This document shows, piece after piece, positions 25,501 to 34,694 of a stretch of DNA of 64,000 bases. The translations under genes were made by a program, and so were the position numbers. The notes below the pieces were generated by a model. That model was not told the origin of the DNA. It ran no database searches and saw nothing but the letters and a program-made list of their open reading frames with translations. The stretch is from Phocaeicola dorei. Its GTDB lineage: Bacteria > Bacteroidota > Bacteroidia > Bacteroidales > Bacteroidaceae. How positions within the stretch are numbered: the first letter of the stretch is position 1; the number at the start of each line of letters is the position of its first letter. The stretch is from the NCBI RefSeq assembly GCF_013009555.1, contig NZ_CP046176.1, positions 837,501 to 901,500 on the forward strand. Direction: 5' to 3'.

Positions 25501-28242
25501 GAGGAATGGAAACTGACGGTACTTTATCCGGATGGACGTCCGGCTGAGGCTGAAATGCTGGCTACCATGTATGATGCTTCTCTGGATAAAATCTATAGTG
25601 CACATAAGCTGGACTTTGGAGTGGACTTTCATTATGTGGTTCCTTTGACTTATTGGAATACATCCTATATGCGGAATGCTTATTTGTATGTTGATTTCCC
25701 GTTGAAGAGGTTCCGTGCGGTTCCTTTGGAATATAGTGAATTGATCATTCCATCTACAGGAAGAATGGAGGCTGTGGTGGTAGGTTACGGAGGCAGTCCT
25801 CGTGCCACTCTTACAGGAGCTTTGAAGATTAGAGGCAGGAGTGCCGCAAATGCTGTGATGAACCAGGAGGCTGTTACTGATATGGTGCTCCAGGAAGAAA
25901 TGGTAGAGACGTCTGCACAGGAAAAGGCAGAAATGGGCAGTTCTGAAGAACTGGCAGAAACAGGTGATATACAGATACGTGAAAACTTTGCGGAAACGGC
26001 ATTCTTTTATCCACAGCTCCGCACCAATGAAACAGGTGAAGTCAGTATTTCCTTTGTATTGCCCGAGAGCCTTACCCGATGGAAGTTTATGGGCTTGGCA
26101 CATACCCAGAATGTGGATTATGGAAAAATAGAAGCTACCGCTACTGCCAGCAAGGAATTTATGCTTCAACCTAATATGCCCCGTTTTGTCCGCGTGGGAG
26201 ATAAAGCGAATATTGCCGCTTCACTGATGAATCTGTCGGACAAGGGGGTGAAAGGGACTGTCCGCATGGAATTGTTTAATCCGGAAACAGAAAAGGTATT
26301 CTATTCACAAAAACAGAAGTTCGATATGAAGGGAGGAGAAACCGGGCATGTGAACTTTGCTTTTGAAGTGAGTGACAAATATGCGGTAATGGCATGCCGG
26401 ATGGTAGCGGATGGAGATACCTTCAGTGATGGAGAACAGCGTTACATTCCCGTTCTGACAGACAAACAGTGGGTGACGGAAACCGTTCCTCTGAACGTGA
26501 ATGGGGAAGGTGTGCATACTTTCTCTTTGGAAAATCTGTTTAACAAGCATAGCAAAACGGCTTCCGAACAACGGTTGACCGTAGAATTTACTGCCCATCC
26601 GGCTTGGTATGCCGTGCAGGCTTTGCCTGTAGTGGCTAATCCTCAGAATGAAGATGCTCTTTCCTGGGCTACCGCTTATTATGCCCATTCATTGGCTGCA
26701 TGTATAGTCAAAGAAAATCCCCGTATCAAGCAAGTCTTTGATAGCTGGAAGGCTCAAGGTGGTACAAAGGAGACTTTTATGAGCAATCTGCAAAAGAATC
26801 AGGAACTGAAAAATATCCTGCTGGCTGAAACTCCCTGGCTGACAGAAGCTACCAATGAAGCCGAACAAAAACAGCGTATCGCCACTTTGTTTGACCTGAA
26901 TACAATGAACAGCGGACTGGCAGTTTCTGTAGAGAAACTGAGAGAATTGCAAAATGGAGATGGCGCATGGAGTTGGTATAAAGGTATGCAAGGCAGCCGC
27001 TATGTAACCACTCAGGTAATGGAAATGCTTGTCCGGCTGAATGCATTGACTCCTCAGGATGCTGACAGCCGGATGCAGCCTATGATTCAAAAAGGGTTCG
27101 AGTATTTAGGCAAGCAGGCTGCCGAAGAGTATAAGTCTATGAAAGAAGCTGAAAAGAAAGGGGCTGTCGGTATCCGTCCGTCAGAACAGGTTCTCAGGTA
27201 TTTGTATATCTGCGCTTTGGATGGCAAGGCTCCGGTTGATGAAAAGGTGAACCGGTATTTCATAGACAAGTTGTCCGGTGAGGGAAAAGAACTGACGATT
27301 TATGGAAAGGCGTTGGGAGCTATCATCTTGCAGCAAGCCGGTAAGGTGGCAGAGGCCAAGTTGTTTATGCAGTCATTGATGGAGTATTCTGTTGTGACGG
27401 ATGAAATGGGGCGTTACTTTGATACTCCTAAAGCCCGATATTCATGGTTCAGTTATAAAATTCCGACTGAAGTGGCTGCTATGGAAGCTATACAGCGTAT
27501 AACAAAAGATACGAAAGCTATTGATGAAATGAAACGCTGGCTGTTGAAGCAGAAACAGACACAGACTTGGGAAACGCCGATAGCTACGGCTGATGCGGTG
27601 TATGTATTGATGGCTACAGGAACTTCGGATTTATTGGCAAATACAGGAGGAGTAGAGATTACTTTAGGTAAAGAAGTGATCCGGACTCCGGCAGATGATG
27701 CCATCGGTTATATCAAGAAGACGATGTCCGGTGATGTGATGAATATCAAGAAAATAAGGGTGGATAAAGAAGGAGCCGGAATGGGTTGGGGAGCCGTTTA
27801 TGCCCAATATCTGGAAAGTATGGATCAAATTAGCGGGCAGGGAAACGGATTGTCTGTCAGCCGTCAATTATATAAAGGGGATGAGGCTTTGAATGAATCA
27901 GCTCCATTGAAAGTTGGCGATAAGATTACCGTTCGCCTGACTGTGAAGGCTGACCGTGATATGGATTTTGTTCAGATCAAGGATGACCGTGCAGCTTGTA
28001 TGGAACCGTTACAGGCAGTTTCGGGATTTCGTTGGAGCAACGGGCTGGGATATTATCAGGCTACCAAAGATGCTTCGACCCAGTTCTTTATCGATCAGAT
28101 GAGAAAAGGAACTTATGTGATAGAGTATCAGGTGTATGTGAACCGGACAGGAGAATATCAGGCTGGAATTGCAACTGTTCAGTCTGCTTATGCTCCGGAA
28201 TTCGGAGGGCATACGGGAGGATATCGGGTGATGGTGGAATAG
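22564..28242 (+). CDS. Giant alpha-2-macroglobulin-like secreted protein without thioester motif
   Basis: 1892-aa exported protein. The signal peptide ends FAPIQA-Q near residue 23, with no lipobox. The N-terminal third is helical and TPR-like. The MG2 domain includes LFTDRSIYRPGQTVYVSGL near residue 540. The A2M signature lies around 1140-1180 (ETGEVSISFVLPESLTRWKF), followed by an alpha-toroid terpenoid-cyclase-like region. The position where thioester-containing family members have PYGCxEQ reads NPQNEDALSWA (about 1350), so the covalent trap is absent. A stretch near 1070-1092 (EAVVVGYGGSPRATLTGAL) closely resembles the SusC/TonB-receptor plug motif. Bacterial A2Ms are thought to guard the envelope against proteases; the exact role here is unknown. 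Confidence 0.9.
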   Translation: MKIRYLSLIVLLVMSVFAPIQAQTYDNLWKELEVLERKDLPQSVISKAMKIYDKAKAEQNVPQMMKAYLTAMQYRSLLTPDSLKVDMNGLEQWASQTGSVEDKAILYSILGEMAMSADVKKGLGYLQASLKDKDRLLLVPVEKLRSMVRVGEASKRYFRDNLYNLLARRAIQIMQQYRWQAAAKANQTNSLPADMTDMDKFVTYQFVPVSDCDLTAAVMQAYQSLLKAYDTETEREGWLLTAVDALNYLYRNFSGNFSNDVCQQELRKWIHTYPAVKTVPEAYLALAQFLQYQNNQVERLRIVREGIAGYPRYEGINQLKNIEKEILNASLSLEIATAYPGEQQSVKVNYKNLIGITLQLYKVNLPVTSAVLQNRTTHFESKYACLQREEHFSLKPTTDYLNIDTTLTIQAPQAGIYFLKAVPDGKKGVSDGTLMNVTALKTIYRPLPDGTLELVVVNAVSGQPVSEAEVTIYTEKGGGYSPQQTYQADKQGTLKLDFLNSNKYWYNAHTAADNAMPILNLWKNDYYYKESKKKEVLQLFTDRSIYRPGQTVYVSGLAYEMEKDSTRVLADKKYTVSLYDANNNETGKVEVWTNGFGSFSGQFVLPSPCLTGYFSLRAADTSVSFKVEEYKCPTFDVTFEPVKVEYQVGDSIEVAGMAKTFAGAPVQNARVHYNISRSYAWFWRFMGRGSARWEGEAMTDADGKFTVPVHFEIDSDRRESPLWYYTYNIQADVTDGAGETQQANLSLPLGSTSMVLNMDNLPDNWVKEKKLEIKLTAMNLSGEPVDTPVTYQVVEMEKQKDGQEKEGRKVLTGTVEANKSFIPEAIYALPSGNYRLKLSAKDTQGRECTASKNFLLFSLNDKRPPFVITDWFYQDGLEFDAASPATIYIGSSEKNVYLLYDVFAGNKRLESKRIQLSDSVISFRFPYKKEYGDGILVSMAFVKDGRLYSHNARIMKPAPEKKLQLKWTTFRDKLRPGQQEEWKLTVLYPDGRPAEAEMLATMYDASLDKIYSAHKLDFGVDFHYVVPLTYWNTSYMRNAYLYVDFPLKRFRAVPLEYSELIIPSTGRMEAVVVGYGGSPRATLTGALKIRGRSAANAVMNQEAVTDMVLQEEMVETSAQEKAEMGSSEELAETGDIQIRENFAETAFFYPQLRTNETGEVSISFVLPESLTRWKFMGLAHTQNVDYGKIEATATASKEFMLQPNMPRFVRVGDKANIAASLMNLSDKGVKGTVRMELFNPETEKVFYSQKQKFDMKGGETGHVNFAFEVSDKYAVMACRMVADGDTFSDGEQRYIPVLTDKQWVTETVPLNVNGEGVHTFSLENLFNKHSKTASEQRLTVEFTAHPAWYAVQALPVVANPQNEDALSWATAYYAHSLAACIVKENPRIKQVFDSWKAQGGTKETFMSNLQKNQELKNILLAETPWLTEATNEAEQKQRIATLFDLNTMNSGLAVSVEKLRELQNGDGAWSWYKGMQGSRYVTTQVMEMLVRLNALTPQDADSRMQPMIQKGFEYLGKQAAEEYKSMKEAEKKGAVGIRPSEQVLRYLYICALDGKAPVDEKVNRYFIDKLSGEGKELTIYGKALGAIILQQAGKVAEAKLFMQSLMEYSVVTDEMGRYFDTPKARYSWFSYKIPTEVAAMEAIQRITKDTKAIDEMKRWLLKQKQTQTWETPIATADAVYVLMATGTSDLLANTGGVEITLGKEVIRTPADDAIGYIKKTMSGDVMNIKKIRVDKEGAGMGWGAVYAQYLESMDQISGQGNGLSVSRQLYKGDEALNESAPLKVGDKITVRLTVKADRDMDFVQIKDDRAACMEPLQAVSGFRWSNGLGYYQATKDASTQFFIDQMRKGTYVIEYQVYVNRTGEYQAGIATVQSAYAPEFGGHTGGYRVMVE

Positions 28243-28282
28243 AGAAACAGGATGTCTGGAATTAGTTGTGTGATTTCATAAA

Positions 28283-28313
28283 AAGTAAGTTAGCTTGCTA
28301 ACTTACTTTTTTT
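28283..28313. terminator. Shared bidirectional terminator overlapping the 3' end of the minus-strand gene
   Basis: AAGTAAGTTAGC (28283-28294) and GCTAACTTACTT (28297-28308) form a perfect 12-bp stem, flanked by A and T runs. It serves the A2M gene and the convergent lipoprotein gene, whose TAG stop (28298-28300) and last codons lie inside or next to the stem. Confidence 0.85.
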
Positions 28314-28735
28314 CTTATGCTTCTGCCGTCCACCCATTCTAATCTTATTTCAAAACCATCTTCAGCCGTGCCATAAAAATAGCGGCCTGAAACGGATGGA
28401 TATTCAATTATAAATGTATAACCATCTGAATAATATAGATATAACCAACCGTTTTGAATTTCCCAGTCAAACTTATATACCCTATAAAGTTCATCATCAT
28501 AGTAACAGCGTTCTTCCGTACCTACACCATGATCCGGGAAAGCACCTGAGGTGAATGTAATATAACTGTAAAGCCGTTCTCCGTATGGGTCCTCAAATCC
28601 CATTTCGCCCCACCAAGTCTTACCGTATAATCCTGAAATATCAAATCCTCTTTCTTCATCGCTTTCACATGAAGAAAAACTTATCATTGTAATCAATGCA
28701 ATGGCAATGAACCAGTAATGTTTTACTATTTTCAT
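28298..28735 (-). CDS. Small predicted lipoprotein, unknown function
   Basis: 145 aa. A signal sequence ends at the lipobox FSSC (C23), followed by ESDEERG, an acidic stretch typical of Bacteroides surface lipoprotein export. The mature part is rich in aromatic residues and predicted beta strands (LYSYITFTSG, YKFDWEIQNGWLYLYYSDGYTFIIEY, FEIRLEWVDG), suggesting a small lipocalin-like or beta-sandwich fold. I do not recognise a family. Its 3' end overlaps the shared terminator with the A2M gene. No strong promoter is visible. Confidence 0.8.
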   Translation of the reverse strand: MKIVKHYWFIAIALITMISFSSCESDEERGFDISGLYGKTWWGEMGFEDPYGERLYSYITFTSGAFPDHGVGTEERCYYDDELYRVYKFDWEIQNGWLYLYYSDGYTFIIEYPSVSGRYFYGTAEDGFEIRLEWVDGRSIRKKVS

Positions 28736-28865
28736 AATTTATCTGATTTTTAATGCGGGACAAAGATAAAGGTTATTCATAAGATAAAATAAATTATAGG
28801 CTGAAAAAATGGGTAAAGGATGTTTTTTGTCTATCTTTGCTATCTAAAAAGCATAAAATAATTGT

Positions 28866-29942
28866 ATGAAACATATTATACTGATAGTAAGTTTGTTAAT
28901 GGGAGTGACTTTGGGAGTACAGGCACAACCCAAAGCATTATTTGATAAGACAACGCATGAATTTGGAACTATTTTATGGAAAAATCCGGTGACGGCTACC
29001 TTTAAAATCACTAATAAAGGAGATAAACCTTTAGTGATATCTAATGTGACAACTTCTTGTGGCTGCACGGTTGCTGATTGGACCAAAGAACCGATTGCCC
29101 CGGGAAAGACCGGGAGTGTCAGTTCTACTTTTGACGCCAAAGCCATCGGACGTTTTCAGAAGAGCGTAGGCATTTATTGCAATGCCTCCAATAAACCTAT
29201 CTATCTGGCTATTCGGGGAGAAGTGACTGCCGATCCTAAAAACTATACTTTCACTCATCCTTTTCAGATTGGAGCTATCCGTTTGAATAAGGAGGAAATA
29301 GAATTTGAAGATGCTAATAAAGGGGATAAACCAACTATGGAACTGTTGGTTGCCAATACGTCAGATAGGTTATACACCCCTGTGTTGATGCATTTGCCTC
29401 CTTACCTCAGTGCTGTTGCCATTCCGGAAAAACTGGGAAGAGGACGTACAGGTAAAATCAAGATAACTCTTGATACGGAAAAGTTACCTAAACTGGGTTT
29501 GACAACGGCGTCTGTTTATCTTTCCCGTTTCCTGGGAGATAAGGTGGGAGAAGAAAATGAAATTCCGGTTTCTGCCGTATTGTTGCCGGATTTCTCACAT
29601 ATCAGTCAGCAGGAACGCTTGAATCCGCCTGCCATTCATCTTTCTGCCGAAGAGTTGCAGATGGGAGAACTGGAAAGTGATGAAAAGAAAGCACATACGA
29701 TTATTATTAAAAATGTAGGAAAATCTAATCTGGAAATTCGTGATTTGCAGGTGTTCAATTCTGCTTTGGGGGTCCAGTTGAAGAAACGTGTCTTGAAACC
29801 GGGTGCGTCTACCAAGTTGAAGATTACTGCTTTCGGTCAAAATTTGAAGAAAGTAAAGGGTACTCCACGTGTCCTGATGATAACCAATGATCCTAACAAT
29901 CCGAAGATAATTATTAAAGTAAAAGTAACCTCAAAAAAATAG
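28866..29942 (+). CDS. DUF1573 exported protein
   Basis: 358-aa secreted protein; the signal peptide ends near VQA-Q (residue 20). Two DUF1573-like immunoglobulin-fold domains are visible. The first (HEFGTILWKNPVTATFKITNKGDKPLVI...SCGCTVADWTKEPIAPGKTG, residues 30-110) has the typical SCGCT motif. A C-terminal one covers about 250-355 (MGELESDEKKAHTIIIKNVGKSNLEI). Function unknown; such domains are widespread in this phylum. A -7 box TATCTTTG is at 28832-28839. It is 2 bp upstream of meaB, so probably co-transcribed. Confidence 0.88.
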   Translation: MKHIILIVSLLMGVTLGVQAQPKALFDKTTHEFGTILWKNPVTATFKITNKGDKPLVISNVTTSCGCTVADWTKEPIAPGKTGSVSSTFDAKAIGRFQKSVGIYCNASNKPIYLAIRGEVTADPKNYTFTHPFQIGAIRLNKEEIEFEDANKGDKPTMELLVANTSDRLYTPVLMHLPPYLSAVAIPEKLGRGRTGKIKITLDTEKLPKLGLTTASVYLSRFLGDKVGEENEIPVSAVLLPDFSHISQQERLNPPAIHLSAEELQMGELESDEKKAHTIIIKNVGKSNLEIRDLQVFNSALGVQLKKRVLKPGASTKLKITAFGQNLKKVKGTPRVLMITNDPNNPKIIIKVKVTSKK

Positions 29943-29944
29943 CT

Positions 29945-31042
29945 ATGGAACATCCTGAAAATAGTGAAGAATATAAGGGATTGACAGTGAACAAAGGTAT
30001 TGAGCAACCATCTATTGTGAATCCTTATTTGAAACTACGTAAAAAACCTCGTCGTCGTGAGTTTTCCGTAGGTGAATATGTAGAAGGCATCGTAAAAGGT
30101 GATGTGACCGTATTGAGTCAGGCGGTTACTTTAGTGGAGAGTGTAAAACCGGAACATCAGGCTATTGCCCAGGAAGTGATAGAGAAGTGTCTGCCTTATT
30201 CCGGAAATTCTATGCGAATCGGTATCAGTGGTGTGCCCGGTGCCGGCAAGAGTACATCTATTGATGTATTTGGATTGCATGTGCTTGAGAAGGGAGGAAA
30301 ATTAGCTGTTTTAGCTATTGATCCCAGTAGTGAGCGTTCTAAAGGCAGTATTTTGGGAGATAAGACCCGCATGGAGAAACTATCTGTCCATCCGAAGTCT
30401 TTTATACGGCCTAGTCCGTCAGCAGGTTCGTTGGGAGGAGTAGCTCGTAAGACTCGTGAAACGATCATACTTTGTGAGGCGGCGGGCTTTGATAAGATTT
30501 TTGTTGAAACGGTTGGAGTAGGGCAGAGCGAAACAGCAGTGCATTCTATGGTGGATTTCTTTTTGCTGATCCAACTGGCCGGTACTGGTGATGAATTGCA
30601 GGGGATTAAGAGAGGTATCATGGAAATGGCGGATGGAATCGTTATCAATAAAGCTGACGGCAGCAATATTGAGAAAGCAAAACTGGCTGCCAGTCATTTC
30701 CGTAATGCTTTACATTTGTTTCCTGCTCCTGATTCGGGCTGGAGTCCTAAAGTAATGACGTATTCCGGCTTTTATGGTATTGGAATTAAAGAAATCTGGG
30801 ATATGATCTATGAATACTTCGCTTTTGTGAAAGCGAATGGGTATTTTGAATATCGCAGAAATGAACAGGCTAAGTATTGGATGTATGAGTCTATCAACGA
30901 GCATCTGCGTGATAGTTTCTATAATAATGAAAAGATAATTTCTATGTTGGCTGCAAAAGAGGAAGAGGTGCTGAATGGCAAACTGACTTCGTTTGTTGCT
31001 GCCAAAAAGTTATTGGATGCTTATTTCTCAACCTTGAAATAA
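29945..31042 (+). CDS. meaB: Methylmalonyl-CoA mutase-associated GTPase MeaB
   Basis: G3E-family GTPase chaperone that protects and loads adenosylcobalamin-dependent methylmalonyl-CoA mutase, part of propionate production in Bacteroides. The P-loop is GVPGAGKSTSIDVFG, with DPSSERSKGSILGDKTRM and FVETVGVGQSE (switch region). The NKADGSN motif sets guanine specificity. The 365-aa length is slightly longer than many ArgK/MeaB proteins owing to the N-terminal extension (EHPENSEEYKGLTVNKG). The mutase genes themselves are not in the window. Confidence 0.95.
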   Translation: MEHPENSEEYKGLTVNKGIEQPSIVNPYLKLRKKPRRREFSVGEYVEGIVKGDVTVLSQAVTLVESVKPEHQAIAQEVIEKCLPYSGNSMRIGISGVPGAGKSTSIDVFGLHVLEKGGKLAVLAIDPSSERSKGSILGDKTRMEKLSVHPKSFIRPSPSAGSLGGVARKTRETIILCEAAGFDKIFVETVGVGQSETAVHSMVDFFLLIQLAGTGDELQGIKRGIMEMADGIVINKADGSNIEKAKLAASHFRNALHLFPAPDSGWSPKVMTYSGFYGIGIKEIWDMIYEYFAFVKANGYFEYRRNEQAKYWMYESINEHLRDSFYNNEKIISMLAAKEEEVLNGKLTSFVAAKKLLDAYFSTLK

Positions 31043-31057
31043 GGTTTTCCTACTACT

Positions 31058-31120
31058 ACAGGTAACATAAAAAACGCAGATTTAATGAATAATTATAATC
31101 TGCGTTTTTTGTGTACCTGT
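31058..31120. terminator. Bidirectional terminator between meaB and pfkA
   Basis: AAAAAACGCAGATT (31069-31082) and AATCTGCGTTTTTT (31097-31110) are perfectly complementary. The outer flanks ACAGGTA (31058-31064) and TACCTGT (31114-31120) extend the palindrome. A and T runs on both sides fit termination in both directions. Confidence 0.85.
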
Positions 31121-31132
31121 GGTGGATAAAAA

Positions 31133-32113
31133 TTAGATAGAAAGTTCATGAAGTACGTTCACCAATTCTCTGTCTATAGGCTTGTCGTTCTTTATAGCTT
31201 TAGCGAAAGGTACATAAACAATCTTATCATCATCAATACCAATCATTACATTACGTTGTCCTTCCAATAGTGCTTGGATGCTAGCCACTCCCATACGGCT
31301 GGCAATAATTCGGTCATGCGCTGTGGGGCGTCCGCCACGTTGCAAATGTCCTAATATCGTTACACGCACATCGTATTGCGGATATTCGTTCTTCACACGT
31401 TCGGCATAGTGCATTGCACCCCCGGTCAGTTCGCTTTCGGCTACTAATACGATACTACTGCTCTTGGATTTGCGGAAACCATGTTCGATGAATTCTTCCA
31501 ATTGGTCAACTTCTGTGCTGAATTCCGGAATAATAGCTGCTTCTGCACCTGCGGCAATAGCACCGTTCAATGCCAAGAAGCCTGCATCACGTCCCATTAC
31601 TTCAACAAAAAATAAACGTTCGTGAGAAGTTGCCGTATCACGGATTTTATCTACTGCATCTAAAATTGTGTTCAAAGCTGTATCATAGCCGATGGTGGTG
31701 TCGGTTCCATACAGGTCGTTGTCAATCGTTCCGGGCAGACCGATACAAGGAACATCAAATTCTTGTGCGAAAATACGTGCACCAGTCAAAGAACCATCAC
31801 CACCTATAATGACTAAAGCGTCGATTTCATGCTTCTTCATGTTTTCGTAAGCTTGTGCCCGTCCTTCGGGTGTCGTGAATTCTTTGCAACGGGCGGTCTT
31901 CAGAATGGTACCTCCCATTTGTATGATGTTACTAACATTTTGGCTTTTGAATTCCTGAATTTCATCTGTTACCAATCCTTTGTATCCTCTATAAATGCCA
32001 TATACTTTCAAGCCGTTATAGATGGCAGAACGTGTGACTGCACGAATGGCAGCGTTCATTCCCGGAGCATCTCCTCCAGAGGTTAAAATACCAATGCTTT
32101 TAATCGTTCCCAT
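31133..32113 (-). CDS. pfkA: ATP-dependent 6-phosphofructokinase
   Basis: Commits fructose-6-phosphate to glycolysis. The 326-aa protein has [18 protein letters not shown] at the N-terminus, [12 protein letters not shown] (the GGDGS form typical of ATP- rather than pyrophosphate-dependent enzymes), [20 protein letters not shown] (catalytic Asp) and [13 protein letters not shown] -7 box TAACTTTG lies at 32142-32149 on the minus strand. It converges on meaB across a shared terminator. Confidence 0.96.
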   Translation of the reverse strand: MGTIKSIGILTSGGDAPGMNAAIRAVTRSAIYNGLKVYGIYRGYKGLVTDEIQEFKSQNVSNIIQMGGTILKTARCKEFTTPEGRAQAYENMKKHEIDALVIIGGDGSLTGARIFAQEFDVPCIGLPGTIDNDLYGTDTTIGYDTALNTILDAVDKIRDTATSHERLFFVEVMGRDAGFLALNGAIAAGAEAAIIPEFSTEVDQLEEFIEHGFRKSKSSSIVLVAESELTGGAMHYAERVKNEYPQYDVRVTILGHLQRGGRPTAHDRIIASRMGVASIQALLEGQRNVMIGIDDDKIVYVPFAKAIKNDKPIDRELVNVLHELSI

Positions 32114-32194
32114 AAATACCCATTTTAATATTTTTATGTCGCAAAGTTAACAAATTATCAGTTGGACAACGATAATTTTCTATTTTTTATTGGT

Positions 32195-33061
32195 CTATTT
32201 TTCGTTTAAGATTGCTTTTTTACATTCTTCCATCAACCATTTGGGGGTGGAAGTTGCTCCACAAATGCCGATGGAACGGACGTTCTCGAGCAAGTTCCGG
32301 TCTATTTCTTCCGGCTGGTCAATGAGGTATGAATTCGGATTAATCTTTTTGCATTCTTGATATAAGATCTTTCCGTTTGAACTTTTTCGTCCGCAGACAA
32401 AAAAGATCAGATCATGCGCTGCTGCAAATTTGCGGATGTTAGGCATCCGGTTGGCCACTTGCCGGCAGATTGTGTCGTAAAATTCAAAAGTGGCATCGGG
32501 TGAAATGTGTTCCTTGATATATTCTATGATTTGCCAGAATTCTTCCAGAGATTTGGTTGTCTGGGAGTACAAGCGTATGTCTTTAGTGAAGTCTAAATGA
32601 GCAGCTTCAGCAGGTGTTTCTATGACAATTGCTTTTCCATGAGTTTGGCCTACCAGCCCCAGTACTTCGGCATGACCGTTTTTGCCATAAATCACGATTT
32701 GTGTGTCTTGACTTGCCGGAACATTATCATACTCCTGTTTGATGCGCTTTTGAAGACGTAATACTACTGGACAGGTGGCGTCAATGATCTCGATGTTGTT
32801 GGTACGAGCTATAGCGTATGTTTCAGGAGGTTCTCCATGTGCACGTAACAGTACTTTGGCATCGTGTAATTGGGCAAACTCTTCGTGGTTGATTGTGATA
32901 AGCCCCATTTTTTTTAGTCGTTCACATTCCTGTCCGTTGTGTACAATGTCTCCCAGGCAATAAAGAGTGTTTCCTTTTGCCAGTTCTTCTTCTGCTTTAC
33001 GGATGGCCGTAGTGACTCCAAAGCAGAACCCAGATCCTTCGTCTATCTCTATGTTAACCAT
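32195..33061 (-). CDS. ispH: 4-hydroxy-3-methylbut-2-enyl diphosphate reductase IspH
   Basis: Last step of the MEP isoprenoid pathway (HMBPP to IPP/DMAPP), an iron-sulfur enzyme. Cluster and substrate residues are visible: [10 protein letters not shown] (first Cys), [15 protein letters not shown] (second Cys), [10 protein letters not shown], and the C-terminal [15 protein letters not shown] (third Cys and Ser). The 288-aa length is typical. Its start overlaps the 3' end of cmk by 8 bp, a coupled cmk-ispH pair. Confidence 0.97.
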   Translation of the reverse strand: MVNIEIDEGSGFCFGVTTAIRKAEEELAKGNTLYCLGDIVHNGQECERLKKMGLITINHEEFAQLHDAKVLLRAHGEPPETYAIARTNNIEIIDATCPVVLRLQKRIKQEYDNVPASQDTQIVIYGKNGHAEVLGLVGQTHGKAIVIETPAEAAHLDFTKDIRLYSQTTKSLEEFWQIIEYIKEHISPDATFEFYDTICRQVANRMPNIRKFAAAHDLIFFVCGRKSSNGKILYQECKKINPNSYLIDQPEEIDRNLLENVRSIGICGATSTPKWLMEECKKAILNEK

Positions 33062-33743
33062 TTATAGCTGCTTGAAATTTTTCGGTCAGCCACTCTTTCT
33101 GTTCGGCAATGCTCATGTGGCTGTTGTCTAATAAGATAGCGTCATCCGCTTGTCGTAACGGACCGACTTCACGGGTTTGGTCTATACGGTCACGTTCTTC
33201 CACATTTTCCAGGATTTTTTCATAAGAGGCCTCTTGCCCTTTACTCCTCAATTCATCATAACGGCGCTGTGCACGTATGGCAGCCGAGGCGGTTACAAAT
33301 ATTTTCAGTTCGGCATCGGGGAAAACAACGGTTCCAATGTCCCTTCCGTCCATGACAATTCCTTTGGCCTTTCCCATTTCCTGTTGTTGTTTTACCAAAG
33401 CCTCACGTACAAAGCCCAAGGCGGCGATAGGGCTTACATGAGAAGAAACCTCCATGCTGCGGATGGCATCCTCTACATTTGTATCGTTCAGAAAAGTCAT
33501 GGGACGTTGTGTTTCCGGATTCAACCGGAATGAAATATGTATATCGGGCATTGCTGTTTTTAACGCTTCGGTGTCGATACCTTTTTCCGAAAAGAACCCT
33601 TTCTGTAGACTATATAATGTAACAGCACGATACATGGCACCGCTATCAATATAGATATATCCTATTTCACGTGCCAAGTCTTTGGCCATAGTGCTTTTTC
33701 CACATGATGAATAACCGTCAATGGCAATAGTTATTTTCTTCAT
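33054..33743 (-). CDS. cmk: Cytidylate kinase
   Basis: Phosphorylates CMP and dCMP. The P-loop is [18 protein letters not shown] near the N-terminus. The motifs [39 protein letters not shown] and [17 protein letters not shown] are standard for the family. Length 229 aa. It is the first gene of cmk-ispH. Confidence 0.97.
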   Translation of the reverse strand: MKKITIAIDGYSSCGKSTMAKDLAREIGYIYIDSGAMYRAVTLYSLQKGFFSEKGIDTEALKTAMPDIHISFRLNPETQRPMTFLNDTNVEDAIRSMEVSSHVSPIAALGFVREALVKQQQEMGKAKGIVMDGRDIGTVVFPDAELKIFVTASAAIRAQRRYDELRSKGQEASYEKILENVEERDRIDQTREVGPLRQADDAILLDNSHMSIAEQKEWLTEKFQAAING

Positions 33744-33883
33744 ATATAATTAATGTATAGGTGACTATTAAAAACGCTTCAAAGATAGATAAAAGTTGGG
33801 TGTATGTCTATGAAATCGGATGAAAATAAAATGAATTAGCATATTTTTCATGTGAAAATACTTTTTATTTAAAAGATTTGTGT

Positions 33884-33891
33884 TACATTTG
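33884..33891 (+). promoter_or_regulatory. Promoter -7 element of tonB
   Basis: TACATTTG matches TAnnTTTG 38 bp before the tonB start, in the divergent spacer with cmk. Confidence 0.5.
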
Positions 33892-33929
33892 CCCTCAGTG
33901 AGAAACACTTAATTTTTAAAACACAATTT

Positions 33930-34613
33930 ATGGAAGTTAAAAAATCGCCTAAAGCAGATCTCGAAGGTAAAAAGAGTACCTGGCTGCTTATCGGTTATGT
34001 GTTTATCCTTGCTCTCATGTTTGTAGCTTTCGAATGGACTGATCGCGACAAGCAAGTGACTACGGATACAGGTATAACTGATGTCGTATTTGAAGAAGAA
34101 ATTATCCCTATTACGGAACAGGAACAAAAACAAGCTCCTCCTCCTCCCGAAGCTCCTAAAGTAGAAGAAGTGCTTCAGATCGTTGAAAACGATGCTAAAG
34201 TAGAAGAAACGACTATTCAGGCTTCAGAAGAAACCGGTCAGGCAGTAGAAGTTAAATACGTTCCGGTTGAAGTTGAAGAAGAAGAACCCGAAGAACAACA
34301 AATTTTCCAAGTAGTAGAAGAAATGCCTGAATTCCCTGGGGGTATGGCTGAATGTTTGAAATTCTTAGGTAAGAATATTAAATATCCCACTATTTCTCAG
34401 GAAAATGGTGTACAAGGTAAGGTTATCGTTCAGTTTGTCGTTAATAAGGACGGTTCTATCGTTGACCCGGTGGTTGTACGTAGTGTAGACCCCTACTTGG
34501 ATAAGGAAGCTCTCCGCGTAATCAAGACCATGCCGAAATGGAAACCTGGAAAACAACGTGGTAAGGCTGTACGTGTGAAATATACAGTGCCTGTAACTTT
34601 CAAATTACAGTAA
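33930..34613 (+). CDS. tonB: TonB-family energy transducer
   Basis: Transfers proton-motive energy from ExbB/ExbD to outer-membrane TonB-dependent transporters. A single N-terminal membrane anchor lies at about residues 16-32 (WLLIGYVFILALMFVAF). A proline/acidic periplasmic linker follows (QAPPPPEAPKVEE...VEVEEEEPEEQQ). The C-terminal TonB domain covers about 140-227 (EFPGGMAECLKFLGKNIKYP...GKVIVQFVVNKDGS...MPKWKPGKQRGKAVRVKYTVPVTFKL). It lies 3 kb from the exbB/exbD cluster and has its own promoter and terminator. Confidence 0.95.
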   Translation: MEVKKSPKADLEGKKSTWLLIGYVFILALMFVAFEWTDRDKQVTTDTGITDVVFEEEIIPITEQEQKQAPPPPEAPKVEEVLQIVENDAKVEETTIQASEETGQAVEVKYVPVEVEEEEPEEQQIFQVVEEMPEFPGGMAECLKFLGKNIKYPTISQENGVQGKVIVQFVVNKDGSIVDPVVVRSVDPYLDKEALRVIKTMPKWKPGKQRGKAVRVKYTVPVTFKLQ

Positions 34614-34639
34614 TAAAAATACTTCAATATCTTAATTGA

Positions 34640-34666
34640 GAGGCTGCTTTGAGGCAGCCTCTTTTT
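34640..34666 (+). terminator. Intrinsic terminator of tonB
   Basis: GAGGCTGC (34640-34647) and GCAGCCTC (34654-34661) form an 8-bp GC-rich stem with a 6-nt loop, followed by TTTTT. Confidence 0.9.
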
Positions 34667-34694
34667 CTAATAATCCCTTAATTAAAACAATCTT

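Noticed and set aside
25135..26169. 344-codon minus-strand open frame
   Set aside because: Antisense to the alpha-2-macroglobulin gene, whose codons and domains are convincing; composition is His/Cys/Ser-rich, typical of a shadow frame.
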